Below the pieces are notes generated by a model. The model searched no databases, was not told where the DNA came from, and saw only the letters and a program-made list of their open reading frames with translations. Positions 1 through 6,134 of a stretch of 30,913 bases of DNA are shown piece after piece. The DNA comes from an uncultured Acetatifactor sp. (lineage in GTDB: Bacteria; Bacillota; Clostridia; Lachnospirales; Lachnospiraceae): NCBI GenBank assembly GCA_910587555.1, contig CAJULV010000016.1, forward strand, positions 1-30,913, read 5' to 3'. A program made the translations under genes and the position numbers. Positions within the stretch are counted from its first letter, which is position 1. Every line of letters starts with the position of its first letter.

Positions 1-1
1 G

Positions 2-580
2 GATATGAATATGCTTTTTGCATATTATAAATGTCAGGATGACTGGGAGGATGAGAGGAAGGTATGGAAGCTGCTCTACGGAAAGCTTCTGGAGGGAAAG
101 ACGCAGAGGCTCAGGGGCGTATATGAGGAGAAGATCAGGAAGATCCATCTGCTGATGCAGGACTTCTCGGATGCCGAAAAATCAGGCAATGCGGACATTG
201 ATATGCTGGGAGGGCTTTTCGGCAGAGTCATGGCGGAAATGACGGCCGTGCGTGAGGATGAGTGGGCGGAAAGCCTGCGCCGCCTGGGATTTTTCCTGGG
301 AAAATTCATTTATCTGTGCGATGCCTACGAGGACATAGAGCAGGATATCAAAAAGGGTACGCCGAACCCACTGAAGCATAAGTATGAAAGCATGGATTTT
401 GAAGAGGAATGCAAGGCCATACTGATGATGATGATGTCAGAATGCTGTAAGGAGTTCGAGCGTCTGCCCATTCTGGAAAATGTGGAAATTCTCCGCAATA
501 TTCTGTATTCCGGCGTATGGTGCAGATACGGGGCCGTTCGGGGGAAGCGCAGCCAGGGGCAGGCGGCAGGGAAGCATTGA
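2..580 (+). CDS. DUF5685-like protein, 5'-truncated
   Basis: The reading frame is open from the first bases of the window and ends at TGA 578-580, so only the C-terminal part (about 192 codons) is visible. The first ATG at 5 is probably internal, because no ribosome binding site can be seen and the family is longer. Recognisable features are an aromatic/acidic stretch near the beginning (AYYKCQDDWEDER) and a conserved helix-like segment GKFIYLCDAYEDIEQD at about residue 98, both typical of DUF5685 proteins of Clostridia. The family function is unknown. Full-length members, as I recall them, carry an N-terminal Cys-containing region, which here would lie outside the window. The J-domain gene follows 267 bases downstream on the same strand. 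The family call rests on remembered motifs, so it is good but not certain. Confidence 0.75.
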   Translation, partial: DMNMLFAYYKCQDDWEDERKVWKLLYGKLLEGKTQRLRGVYEEKIRKIHLLMQDFSDAEKSGNADIDMLGGLFGRVMAEMTAVREDEWAESLRRLGFFLGKFIYLCDAYEDIEQDIKKGTPNPLKHKYESMDFEEECKAILMMMMSECCKEFERLPILENVEILRNILYSGVWCRYGAVRGKRSQGQAAGKH

Positions 581-847
581 CATCGTCTGGACTCCGGGGA
601 ACCGGAATGCGCCGTTTTGTGTGCCGTGAAGCGAAATGCGCCAAGAAGACCGGCAGCGGGGGAGTCCCTGAAAGCCAGCCTTGCGGCAGCTTCGGCACAG
701 ACATGATAAAGAGAAATCAGATTCCGTAATTCTGCGGAATATGTGGGGATGCCGGATAAAGGTACTTGATACAAGACAGGGTCCTGAAAGGCGGTACATT
801 GTACACGGCCCGTTTTGGCTTCGGCAATCCCGGAAAAAGAGGCAGAT

Positions 848-1621
848 ATGTATGACCCTTACAGTGTACTTGGTATAAGCAGAAATGCTTCCGAGGAAGA
901 GATAAAAAAGGCATATAAGACATTGAGCCGCAGGTATCATCCGGATGCCAATGTCAACAACCCCAATAAAGCGCAGGCAGAGGAGAAGTTTAAGGAAATC
1001 CAGGGGGCTTATCAGCAGATCATGAAGGAGCGTACTTCCGGATACGGGGGCAGCAGCTATGGAAATCCCGGATATGGGGGGAAAGCATACGGCGGTTCCG
1101 GATATGGCAGAAGCGGCTCCGGCGGCGCGGGAGGCCAGGGAGAAGGCCCTTTTGGCGGTTTCGGGTACGGACCCTTCGGCGGGTTCGGATTCGGCGGTTT
1201 CGGCCAGGGGCAGAGTACCGGATATGAAGAAAATACACATCTTCGCGCCGCAGGCAATTATATACGTAACGGTTATTACAAAGAGGCCAGGACGGCGCTG
1301 GACAATATGGACAGCCGTGACCGGAATGCCAGATGGTATTATTACAGCGCAATAGCACATTCCGGCCTGGGTAATAATGTGGCGGCCCTTGAGCATGCGA
1401 AGCGGGCCTCGGCCATGGAGCCGGACAACAGAGACTACCGCAGTCTTGTGCAGCAGTTTGAGAGCGGAGGCAGCTGGTATGAACAGCGCCAGGCAGCTTA
1501 CGGTTATCCTGTTTTCGGGGGAGGAAATATCTGCCTGAAGGTGGTGATTGCCAATATGATCTGTAATATATGCTGTCTTGGGGGCGGATGCTGCGGCGGG
1601 CACGGGATGTATTATTATTAA
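848..1621 (+). CDS. J-domain (DnaJ-like) protein with Gly-rich linker and Cys-rich tail
   Basis: A 257-residue protein. Residues 1-62 form a J domain with the HPD signature at 31-33, the motif that stimulates the ATPase of DnaK/Hsp70. Residues about 65-127 are a Gly/Tyr/Phe-rich linker. Residues about 128-205 look like a helical, TPR-like repeat region (alternating Ala/Tyr helices). The last 30 residues are hydrophobic and contain six cysteines (ICNICC and GGGCCGG). The zinc-finger and CTD domains of true DnaJ are absent, so this is a type III J-protein and not the general chaperone. ATG 848 is chosen over an in-frame alternative start at 815 because AAGAGG at 837-842 lies 5 bases upstream and the J domain begins there. 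The client protein is unknown. Confidence 0.88.
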   Translation: MYDPYSVLGISRNASEEEIKKAYKTLSRRYHPDANVNNPNKAQAEEKFKEIQGAYQQIMKERTSGYGGSSYGNPGYGGKAYGGSGYGRSGSGGAGGQGEGPFGGFGYGPFGGFGFGGFGQGQSTGYEENTHLRAAGNYIRNGYYKEARTALDNMDSRDRNARWYYYSAIAHSGLGNNVAALEHAKRASAMEPDNRDYRSLVQQFESGGSWYEQRQAAYGYPVFGGGNICLKVVIANMICNICCLGGGCCGGHGMYYY

Positions 1622-1758
1622 TACGCCGGTGCATGTATCCTTTTGGGGGCAATACCCGCTGTCCATTCAGGTACCATTGTCGGAGGAGGGGATATTACCG
1701 GGAAACTGCCGGATTTTCCGGAAGAATGCAGCAAAAGGAAAGCGAGGATGCAGTGAGT

Positions 1759-2316
1759 ATGAATTACGCGGAAATAAAAAAGACGGATGTGGCAAACGGT
1801 CCCGGTATCAGGGTTTCGCTGTTTGTCAGCGGCTGTACTCACAGATGCAGGGGATGCTTTAACAGCGAAGCCTGGGATTTTGACTACGGACAGGAATACA
1901 CGGAGGAGACGGAGCGGGAAATTCTGCAGGCCCTTGCTCCGGATTATATCAGGGGATTGAGCGTGCTTGGAGGAGAACCTATGGAACCGGAAAACCGGGG
2001 GACCGTGCTGCGGCTTCTCCGGGCTGTCAGAAAACAATTTCCCGGCAAGGATATCTGGTGCTACACAGGATATGGCTATGAGAAGGATTTGCTGTGCCGC
2101 GGCACGTTTTCCGAGCAGGCAAAAGGGGACGGGACAGAAGCGGATTATGCGGAAACCATGGAGGTTCTGCGCATGCTCGATGTGCTGGTGGACGGGGAAT
2201 TTGTAGAAGGGCAGAAAAATCTCAGCCTGGCATTCCGCGGCTCCGAGAATCAAAGACTGATTGACGTACAGGCATCTCTGCGGCAGGGGGAGACCATCTG
2301 CCTGCCGCAGGACTGA
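1759..2316 (+). CDS. nrdG: anaerobic ribonucleotide reductase activating protein
   Basis: A 185-residue radical-SAM activase. It cleaves S-adenosylmethionine with a [4Fe-4S] cluster to place the glycyl radical on the class III ribonucleotide reductase NrdD, so it acts in cytosolic dNTP synthesis without oxygen. The cluster motif CxxxCxxC is seen as CTHRCRGC at about residues 26-33, preceded by NGPGIRVSLFVSG. A GGEP motif (SAM contact) follows, and the conserved C-terminal element RGSENQRLIDV is present. The frame extends upstream to 1570, but that extension overlaps the J-domain gene and has no family similarity. ATG 1759 fits the family start, with GAGGA about 10 bases upstream. No nrdD lies in the window, so either it is encoded elsewhere or this copy is detached from it. 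Confidence 0.92.
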   Translation: MNYAEIKKTDVANGPGIRVSLFVSGCTHRCRGCFNSEAWDFDYGQEYTEETEREILQALAPDYIRGLSVLGGEPMEPENRGTVLRLLRAVRKQFPGKDIWCYTGYGYEKDLLCRGTFSEQAKGDGTEADYAETMEVLRMLDVLVDGEFVEGQKNLSLAFRGSENQRLIDVQASLRQGETICLPQD

Positions 2317-2370
2317 AAAGTTGTTTCCTGCGCTTTCCGGAGAGGCTTACGGATGACGGAACACCCTTTG

Positions 2371-2739
2371 TCAGGCAGTTGTCCGGACATGTGCCTTGAT
2401 GGCCTGAAAGCTTTCCCTGCTGATGACATGTTCTATTTTGCAGGCATCTTCCACGGCAGTCTTTTCCGCAACGCCCAATTGCATCAGCCAGGATGACAGC
2501 AGCTGATGCCTTTCATATATCATTTCCGCGATTTCCCTTCCGGAAGGGGTCAGTGTGATAAAACCTGACTTGTCCACGGTAATATGCTCTTTCCCGCGCA
2601 GATTTTTCATTGCCACGCTGACGCTGGATTTTTTAAAGCACAGTTCGTTTGCTATGTCTACGGAGCGGACGGCGGGAAGCTTCCTGCTCAGTATCAAAAT
2701 AGTTTCCAGGTAATTTTCAGCCGATTCATTTATAACCAT
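2371..2739 (-). CDS. DtxR/MntR-family metal-dependent transcriptional repressor
   Basis: A 122-residue regulator. Residues about 1-60 form the winged helix-turn-helix (ESAENYLETIL, then SVDIANELCFKKSSVSVAMKNL). The rest is the dimerisation/metal-binding domain, with ERHQLL and the DACKIEHVIS segment whose Cys, Glu and His match metal ligands of DtxR-type proteins. Members sense Fe2+ or Mn2+ and repress uptake genes. The metal cannot be decided here, although the Cys at the ligand position is more DtxR-like than MntR-like. There is no SH3-like third domain, so it is a short form. ATG at 2739 is preferred to GTG at 2757 because GGAGGG at 2744-2749 sits 4 bases upstream of it. It is convergent with nrdG and divergent from the XRE-cupin gene. 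No transporter is adjacent. Confidence 0.85.
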   Translation of the reverse strand: MVINESAENYLETILILSRKLPAVRSVDIANELCFKKSSVSVAMKNLRGKEHITVDKSGFITLTPSGREIAEMIYERHQLLSSWLMQLGVAEKTAVEDACKIEHVISRESFQAIKAHVRTTA

Positions 2740-2805
2740 AAAACCCTCCGTTCTCACTGCAGGCCGTAACCTTGAGTCCTTTTTATTTTTTGTGCGGATA
2801 CAGTC

Positions 2806-2834
2806 AGTATAGCATGAAAATGATGATTGTGCAA
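2806..2834 (-). promoter_or_regulatory. sigma-A-type promoter of the DtxR-like gene
   Basis: Read on the minus strand, TTGCAC (2829-2834) is followed after exactly 17 bases by TATACT (2806-2811). Transcription would start near 2799, about 60 bases before the ATG of the DtxR-like repressor. No obvious DtxR- or MntR-type palindrome overlaps it, so autoregulation is not supported by sequence. Confidence 0.7.
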
Positions 2835-2923
2835 ATTTTTGTTTTCCGGGTGGTTATGTTCCGGTTTTTGTTGCTTTTTTTGTCCGCGTGTGAAGACGGG
2901 CTTTAAAGCATGCCGGTTTCGGG

Positions 2924-2944
2924 TGCAAAATTGATTTTTTTGCA
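2924..2944. promoter_or_regulatory. inverted repeat, candidate operator between the two divergent regulators
   Basis: TGCAAAA (2924-2930) and TTTTGCA (2938-2944) are perfect 7-base arms separated by 7 bases. The repeat ends 24 bases upstream of the -35 box of the XRE-cupin gene. Its position suits an operator for a dimeric HTH protein, most simply the adjacent XRE-cupin regulator. Low-complexity A/T tracts also create such symmetry by chance, so this is tentative. Confidence 0.35.
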
Positions 2945-2968
2945 GTTAAATCAGTAAAAAATACCATC

Positions 2969-2997
2969 TTGTAAATTTGGGGCTAATATGCTATAGT
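2969..2997 (+). promoter_or_regulatory. sigma-A-type promoter of the XRE-cupin regulator
   Basis: TTGTAA (2969-2974), a 17-base spacer and TATAGT (2992-2997). The predicted start near 3004 gives a leader of about 40 bases before the ATG at 3046. Confidence 0.68.
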
Positions 2998-3045
2998 AGC
3001 ACCATTGGTATAGTTTGACAGGCAGAATATACGACAGGTGGTACC

Positions 3046-3603
3046 ATGGGAAAAATATCATTGAAAATAGGAGAACGATTAAAAGAAATACGAAACATCC
3101 GCCAGCTGACCCTGGACGATGTGGCGAAGATGACGGGAGTCAGCAAGCCGATGCTGGGGCAGATAGAGCGCGGACAATCGTCACCCACCATTAATACATT
3201 ATGGAAGATCTCCACAGGGTTAAAGATACCCTTATCTTTCTTCTGCAAACAGGAGGAAGCAGACTTTCAGGTAGTGGAAATCAGGGAGACCGAGCAGATC
3301 ACGGAAGAGGACGGCGGCGTGAAGGCATACGCCGTGTTTTCGTTTGATCCGGTGCGTAATGCGGAGGTTTTTTTCCTTGAACTGGATGCGCACGTAAAGC
3401 ACACCTCGGAGCCTCAGAGAAGAGGGGTGGAGAAGTATATCTTCGTCACCGGGGGGACTCTCAAAGTGATGATAGGTGATGAGGAGGTTATCCTTACGAC
3501 CCGGCAGTCCCTGCGGTTCAGGGCGGATGTCGCTCATGCGTACCTGAATTTTTCAGATACACAATGTACTTTTTATGACATGATTTTTTACCCCGGTGAA
3601 TGA
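3046..3603 (+). CDS. XRE-family regulator with C-terminal cupin sensor domain
   Basis: A 185-residue protein with two domains. Residues about 8-66 are an XRE/Cro helix-turn-helix (IGERLKEIRNIRQLTLDDVAKMTGVSKPMLGQIERG). Residues about 105-182 are a cupin-2 beta-barrel (EKYIFVTGGTLKVMIGDEEVIL, then LRFRADVAHAYLNFS). This HipB/PuuR/SutR-like architecture typically senses a small metabolite through the cupin and represses or activates a nearby gene. ATG 3046 is preceded by AGGTGG (3035-3040). The gene has its own promoter and a strong terminator, so it is monocistronic. No metabolic gene is adjacent, leaving its target unknown; the divergent DtxR-like gene or the gene itself are the nearest candidates. 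Confidence 0.9.
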   Translation: MGKISLKIGERLKEIRNIRQLTLDDVAKMTGVSKPMLGQIERGQSSPTINTLWKISTGLKIPLSFFCKQEEADFQVVEIRETEQITEEDGGVKAYAVFSFDPVRNAEVFFLELDAHVKHTSEPQRRGVEKYIFVTGGTLKVMIGDEEVILTTRQSLRFRADVAHAYLNFSDTQCTFYDMIFYPGE

Positions 3604-3629
3604 AAAGAGAATAGAGGAGCTGCAGAAGG

Positions 3630-3658
3630 AAAAGGGATTGCACAGGCAGTCCTTTTTT
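3630..3658 (+). terminator. intrinsic terminator after the XRE-cupin gene
   Basis: A 12-bp stem (3630-3641 with 3646-3657, two G-T wobbles) closes an ACAG tetraloop. Its 3' arm runs into six T residues (3653-3658). It lies 27 bases after the stop codon. Confidence 0.85.
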
Positions 3659-3742
3659 GGCGTGTCGGATGTATGTGAGGACGGACTTTTGAGGGAGTTT
3701 TAAGGGACTTGTAATTTTGTATCATTTATCCATTAAAAATCA

Positions 3743-3771
3743 TTGACAAAAGCGAACAAATGTTTTATTCT
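3743..3771 (+). promoter_or_regulatory. promoter of the LexA-box gene
   Basis: A perfect -35 TTGACA (3743-3748), 17-base spacer and TATTCT as -10 (3766-3771). The first LexA-like operator fills the spacer and the second lies just downstream of the -10. This arrangement is classic for repression by blocking RNA polymerase. The predicted start is near 3778. Confidence 0.75.
3753..3766. promoter_or_regulatory. LexA-like SOS box 1 (imperfect)
   Basis: CGAACAAATGTTTT fits the Gram-positive LexA operator CGAAC-N4-GTTCG except in the last two positions. It lies between the -35 and -10 elements. Confidence 0.6.
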
Positions 3772-3784
3772 ATAGAAAGAATAC

Positions 3785-3798
3785 AGAACATTTGTTCT
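3785..3798. promoter_or_regulatory. LexA-like SOS box 2 (perfect dyad)
   Basis: AGAACATTTGTTCT matches the GAAC-N4-GTTC core of Gram-positive LexA operators exactly, with symmetric arms. Its centre is 32 bases from that of box 1, about three helical turns, so two LexA dimers could bind on the same DNA face. Confidence 0.68.
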
Positions 3799-3825
3799 CG
3801 ACAAAGGGATGTGAGGAGGATGGAT

Positions 3826-4206
3826 ATGAAAAGAGCGGGCAGAGGCGGATTTGCGGTGGCTGTATTGGTTTTGACATTGTTTGCATTTTGCTGCTGTGCG
3901 GGGACGGCAATGAGCAGGACGGACCTAAGCGCGGCGGAGATAGAGGGCTACTACCAGGCAAAGGAAAAGGGGCTGGTAGAAGAGGTAAGGGATTTCCTGA
4001 GAGGCAGGGGCTATACTCACAGCGGGGTGATGCTGACCAGGGTGGTTAACGGTGATGGAAGCAGAGAATACACGCTTACCGTACATCATGGGAAAATCGA
4101 TAAACTGAATGATGAAGGCAGGCAGATGCTGATGGAAGATCTGGCGGGGATTGTCTTTGAAGACGAGAACTCCAATTTCAGACATGAATTTTTAATAATT
4201 CAATGA
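3826..4206 (+). CDS. small membrane-anchored protein of unknown function, predicted SOS-controlled
   Basis: A 126-residue protein I cannot assign to a named family. Residues 1-7 are basic and residues about 8-28 are a hydrophobic segment ending in Cys-Cys-Cys, so it is either a signal anchor or an exported protein. It has no canonical lipobox. The remaining ~98 residues would lie outside the membrane and look like a small alpha/beta domain (a helix around EIEGYYQAKEKGLVEEVRDF, then strands around VMLTRVV and EYTLTVHHGKID). There is no LysM motif, so it is not a YneA orthologue by sequence. ATG 3826 is preferred to ATG 3820 because GAGGAGG (3813-3819) directly abuts 3820 but is 6 bases from 3826. 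The gene stands alone behind two LexA-like boxes, suggesting a DNA-damage role such as halting division. Confidence 0.8.
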   Translation: MKRAGRGGFAVAVLVLTLFAFCCCAGTAMSRTDLSAAEIEGYYQAKEKGLVEEVRDFLRGRGYTHSGVMLTRVVNGDGSREYTLTVHHGKIDKLNDEGRQMLMEDLAGIVFEDENSNFRHEFLIIQ

Positions 4207-4216
4207 GAGAAATTGC

Positions 4217-4245
4217 ATGACATTTTCCGGAAATAGGGGTATACT
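4217..4245 (+). promoter_or_regulatory. promoter upstream of the DUF1653 gene
   Basis: ATGACA (4217-4222, one mismatch to TTGACA), 17-base spacer, TATACT (4240-4245). It begins 11 bases after the preceding stop codon and gives a leader of about 55 bases. Confidence 0.6.
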
Positions 4246-4305
4246 CTGTTTATGGATGAATAAGGGGGTCTGCGGAAAGAGACAGGCGGAAAGGAGTGGC
4301 GGGCG

Positions 4306-4917
4306 ATGTCATTTATTCCCAAACCACATGAGATTTACAGACATTTTAAAGGGAATCTATATCAGATAACGGCAATTGCGGAGCATACGGAGACAGGGGA
4401 GCAGCTGGTGGTCTACCAGGCGCTTTACGGTGATTTCAGGACTTATGCCAGGCCGCTTGCGATGTTTACGGAGATGCTGGACAGGGACAGGTACCCGGAT
4501 GCGGGGCAGGTGTTTCGGTTTGAACTGCAGGGTCCGGATGCGGAGCGGCAGCTCATGGAGCGGAGCGGACTGGCGGGCAGCACGATGGAGAGAGAACCGG
4601 CTGCCGGGGCAGAGAAAACGGAATCGGTGATGCTCCGTGGGGGCGGGACTGCAGACGCGGAGCTTTGCGTGCCGGAAGACGCGGAGGAGGAAATTTCTCT
4701 GGATCCGCTTGTGCTGGAATTTCTGGATTCTGACAGTTACGAACAGAGACTGAATATTCTGGCCGGGCTGCACCACAGGATTACGGATGACATGATTACT
4801 ACTATGGCGATTGCCTGTGATGTGGAAATAAATGACGGGGACCTTGAAGAACGGTATGAGGCGCTGAAAGTCTGTCTGCTTACGCTGGAGCGATATGAGT
4901 GCAACAGGCTCCGGTAA
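4306..4917 (+). CDS. DUF1653 domain protein with C-terminal extension
   Basis: A 203-residue protein. Residues about 7-68 match DUF1653 (IYRHFKGNLYQITAIAEHTE, then VVYQALYGDFRTYARPL and a final FRFEL), a small beta-rich domain of unknown function common in bacteria. Residues about 70-130 are a low-complexity, acid-rich linker. The last 75 residues form a predicted helical domain (EFLDSDSYEQRLNILAGLHH, with a following ITDDMITTMAI) that is not part of DUF1653. ATG 4306 has AAGGAG (4291-4296) 9 bases upstream. The 5'-nucleotidase follows on the same strand after 83 bases without a visible terminator, so co-transcription is likely. No catalytic motif was recognised. Confidence 0.85.
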   Translation: MSFIPKPHEIYRHFKGNLYQITAIAEHTETGEQLVVYQALYGDFRTYARPLAMFTEMLDRDRYPDAGQVFRFELQGPDAERQLMERSGLAGSTMEREPAAGAEKTESVMLRGGGTADAELCVPEDAEEEISLDPLVLEFLDSDSYEQRLNILAGLHHRITDDMITTMAIACDVEINDGDLEERYEALKVCLLTLERYECNRLR

Positions 4918-5000
4918 ATTTCAGACAGCGAAAGAAATGAGGAATGCCGAATTGCCATGTTGCGGCATCAGATCGGGGAACAGGAAGGGAGAGGTGGCAT

Positions 5001-5945
5001 ATGGCGTATCATTTAGACAAAAAGATGGTGATAGGGGTATCCTCCAGAGCCTTGTTTGACCTGACGCTGGAAAATGAAATTTTTGAGAAACAGGGGTTGG
5101 AAGCATACTGCAGCTATCAGGTAGAGCATGAGCAGGATATATTAAGGCCCGGTCCCGGATTTGGCCTGATCAGGTCGCTGCTGCGGTTGAATGAATACAG
5201 CAGGAAGGGGAATCTTGTGGAGGTCATTATCATGTCCCGCAACAGCCCGGATTCTTCTCTGCGTGTGTTTAATGCCATTACGCATTACGGATTGGATATC
5301 ACTCGTTCCGTGCTGGTGAGCGGGGCATCCCTGGCACCTTATCTGGAAGCATTTCATACGGATTTATTTCTGTCTGCCTATGAGGACGATGTACAGAGCG
5401 CTATAGACAGCGGCATAGCGGCAGGGATCATATGTACGGAACACAGAGGGGACGGAAGCGGAGACGGGACGTCGGTGTCCGGCGGAAACTTTCAGATACG
5501 CATTGCTTTTGACGGGGATGCGGTGCTGTTTACGGACGAGTCGGAAATGATCTTCAAGGAGAAGGGACTGAATGCATTTGAAGAAAACGAGAAGATGCTT
5601 GCCAGGGAACCTTTGGCGGAAGGACCGTTTGCCAAGTTTTTAAAAAAGCTGTCGGATCTGCAGAGAGAACTGGGAAACGGAGTCTGTCCTATCAGGACGG
5701 CACTGGTCACATCGCGGAGTGCGCCTGCCCATGAACGTGTGATTCGAACCATGAGATCATGGAATGTGAGAGTGGATGAGGCCTTTTTTCTGGGAGGGCT
5801 GGAGAAGCGGGATGTACTGAAGGCATTTGGGGCTCAGATTTTTTTTGACGACCAGATGATACATACATCAAATGCGGCTCAGGCTGTTCCGGCGGCCAGG
5901 GTACCTTACAGGGCCGGAGGGCAGCGGCTTTGCCGGGTAGTTTAA
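5001..5945 (+). CDS. cytosolic 5'-nucleotidase (NT5C1-type family)
   Basis: A 314-residue protein resembling the 5'-nucleotidase family that includes vertebrate cytosolic 5'-nucleotidase 1A/1B. These enzymes remove phosphate from nucleoside monophosphates such as AMP. Matching elements in order are VIGVSSRALFDL at residue 10, YQVEHEQ, LRPGPGFG, VFNAITHYGLDITR, AYHT-like AFHTDLFLSA, the haloacid-dehalogenase-like FDGDAVLFTDESE at about 172-184, CPIRTALVTSRSAPAHER, RSWNVRVDEAFFLGG and FFDDQMIH. All lie in family order, so the gene appears complete and active. ATG 5001 is chosen over an in-frame alternative start at 4944 because GGGAGAGG (4987-4994) precedes it and family similarity begins there. 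The bacterial substrate cannot be inferred. Confidence 0.87.
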   Translation: MAYHLDKKMVIGVSSRALFDLTLENEIFEKQGLEAYCSYQVEHEQDILRPGPGFGLIRSLLRLNEYSRKGNLVEVIIMSRNSPDSSLRVFNAITHYGLDITRSVLVSGASLAPYLEAFHTDLFLSAYEDDVQSAIDSGIAAGIICTEHRGDGSGDGTSVSGGNFQIRIAFDGDAVLFTDESEMIFKEKGLNAFEENEKMLAREPLAEGPFAKFLKKLSDLQRELGNGVCPIRTALVTSRSAPAHERVIRTMRSWNVRVDEAFFLGGLEKRDVLKAFGAQIFFDDQMIHTSNAAQAVPAARVPYRAGGQRLCRVV

Positions 5946-5986
5946 GAGCTGACGGATGAAACGGGGCCGCAAATCAGGATAAATGC

Positions 5987-6006
5987 TGCCTGCAGGAAAG
6001 CAGGCA
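5987..6006 (+). other. hairpin between the nucleotidase and the SfsA-MutY gene
   Basis: TGCCTGC (5987-5993) and GCAGGCA (6000-6006) form a perfect 7-bp stem with a 6-base loop. No T run follows, so it is not a clear terminator; it could stabilise or separate the two messages. A TATAAT box follows at 6045-6050 but lacks a convincing -35. Confidence 0.4.
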
Positions 6007-6134
6007 AGCCAATCAGGAGAATAAAAAAATGCTTTGCTGCCTACTATAATAGATGGAAACTGCCGATATCCGTGCCCGAACGGGAGGATGCGGCAGTGCG
6101 GCCGCACACGGCTGTAAAGGAGACGGTTGTATCA

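Noticed and set aside
437..1666. Long antisense open frame (409 codons) opposite the J-domain gene
   Set aside because: It lies opposite the Gly-rich, GC-biased J-domain gene, has low-complexity composition and no family motif or ribosome binding site.
6045..6050. TATAAT box before the SfsA-MutY gene
   Set aside because: No acceptable -35 element at 16-18 bases and no TGn extension, so it was not called as a promoter.
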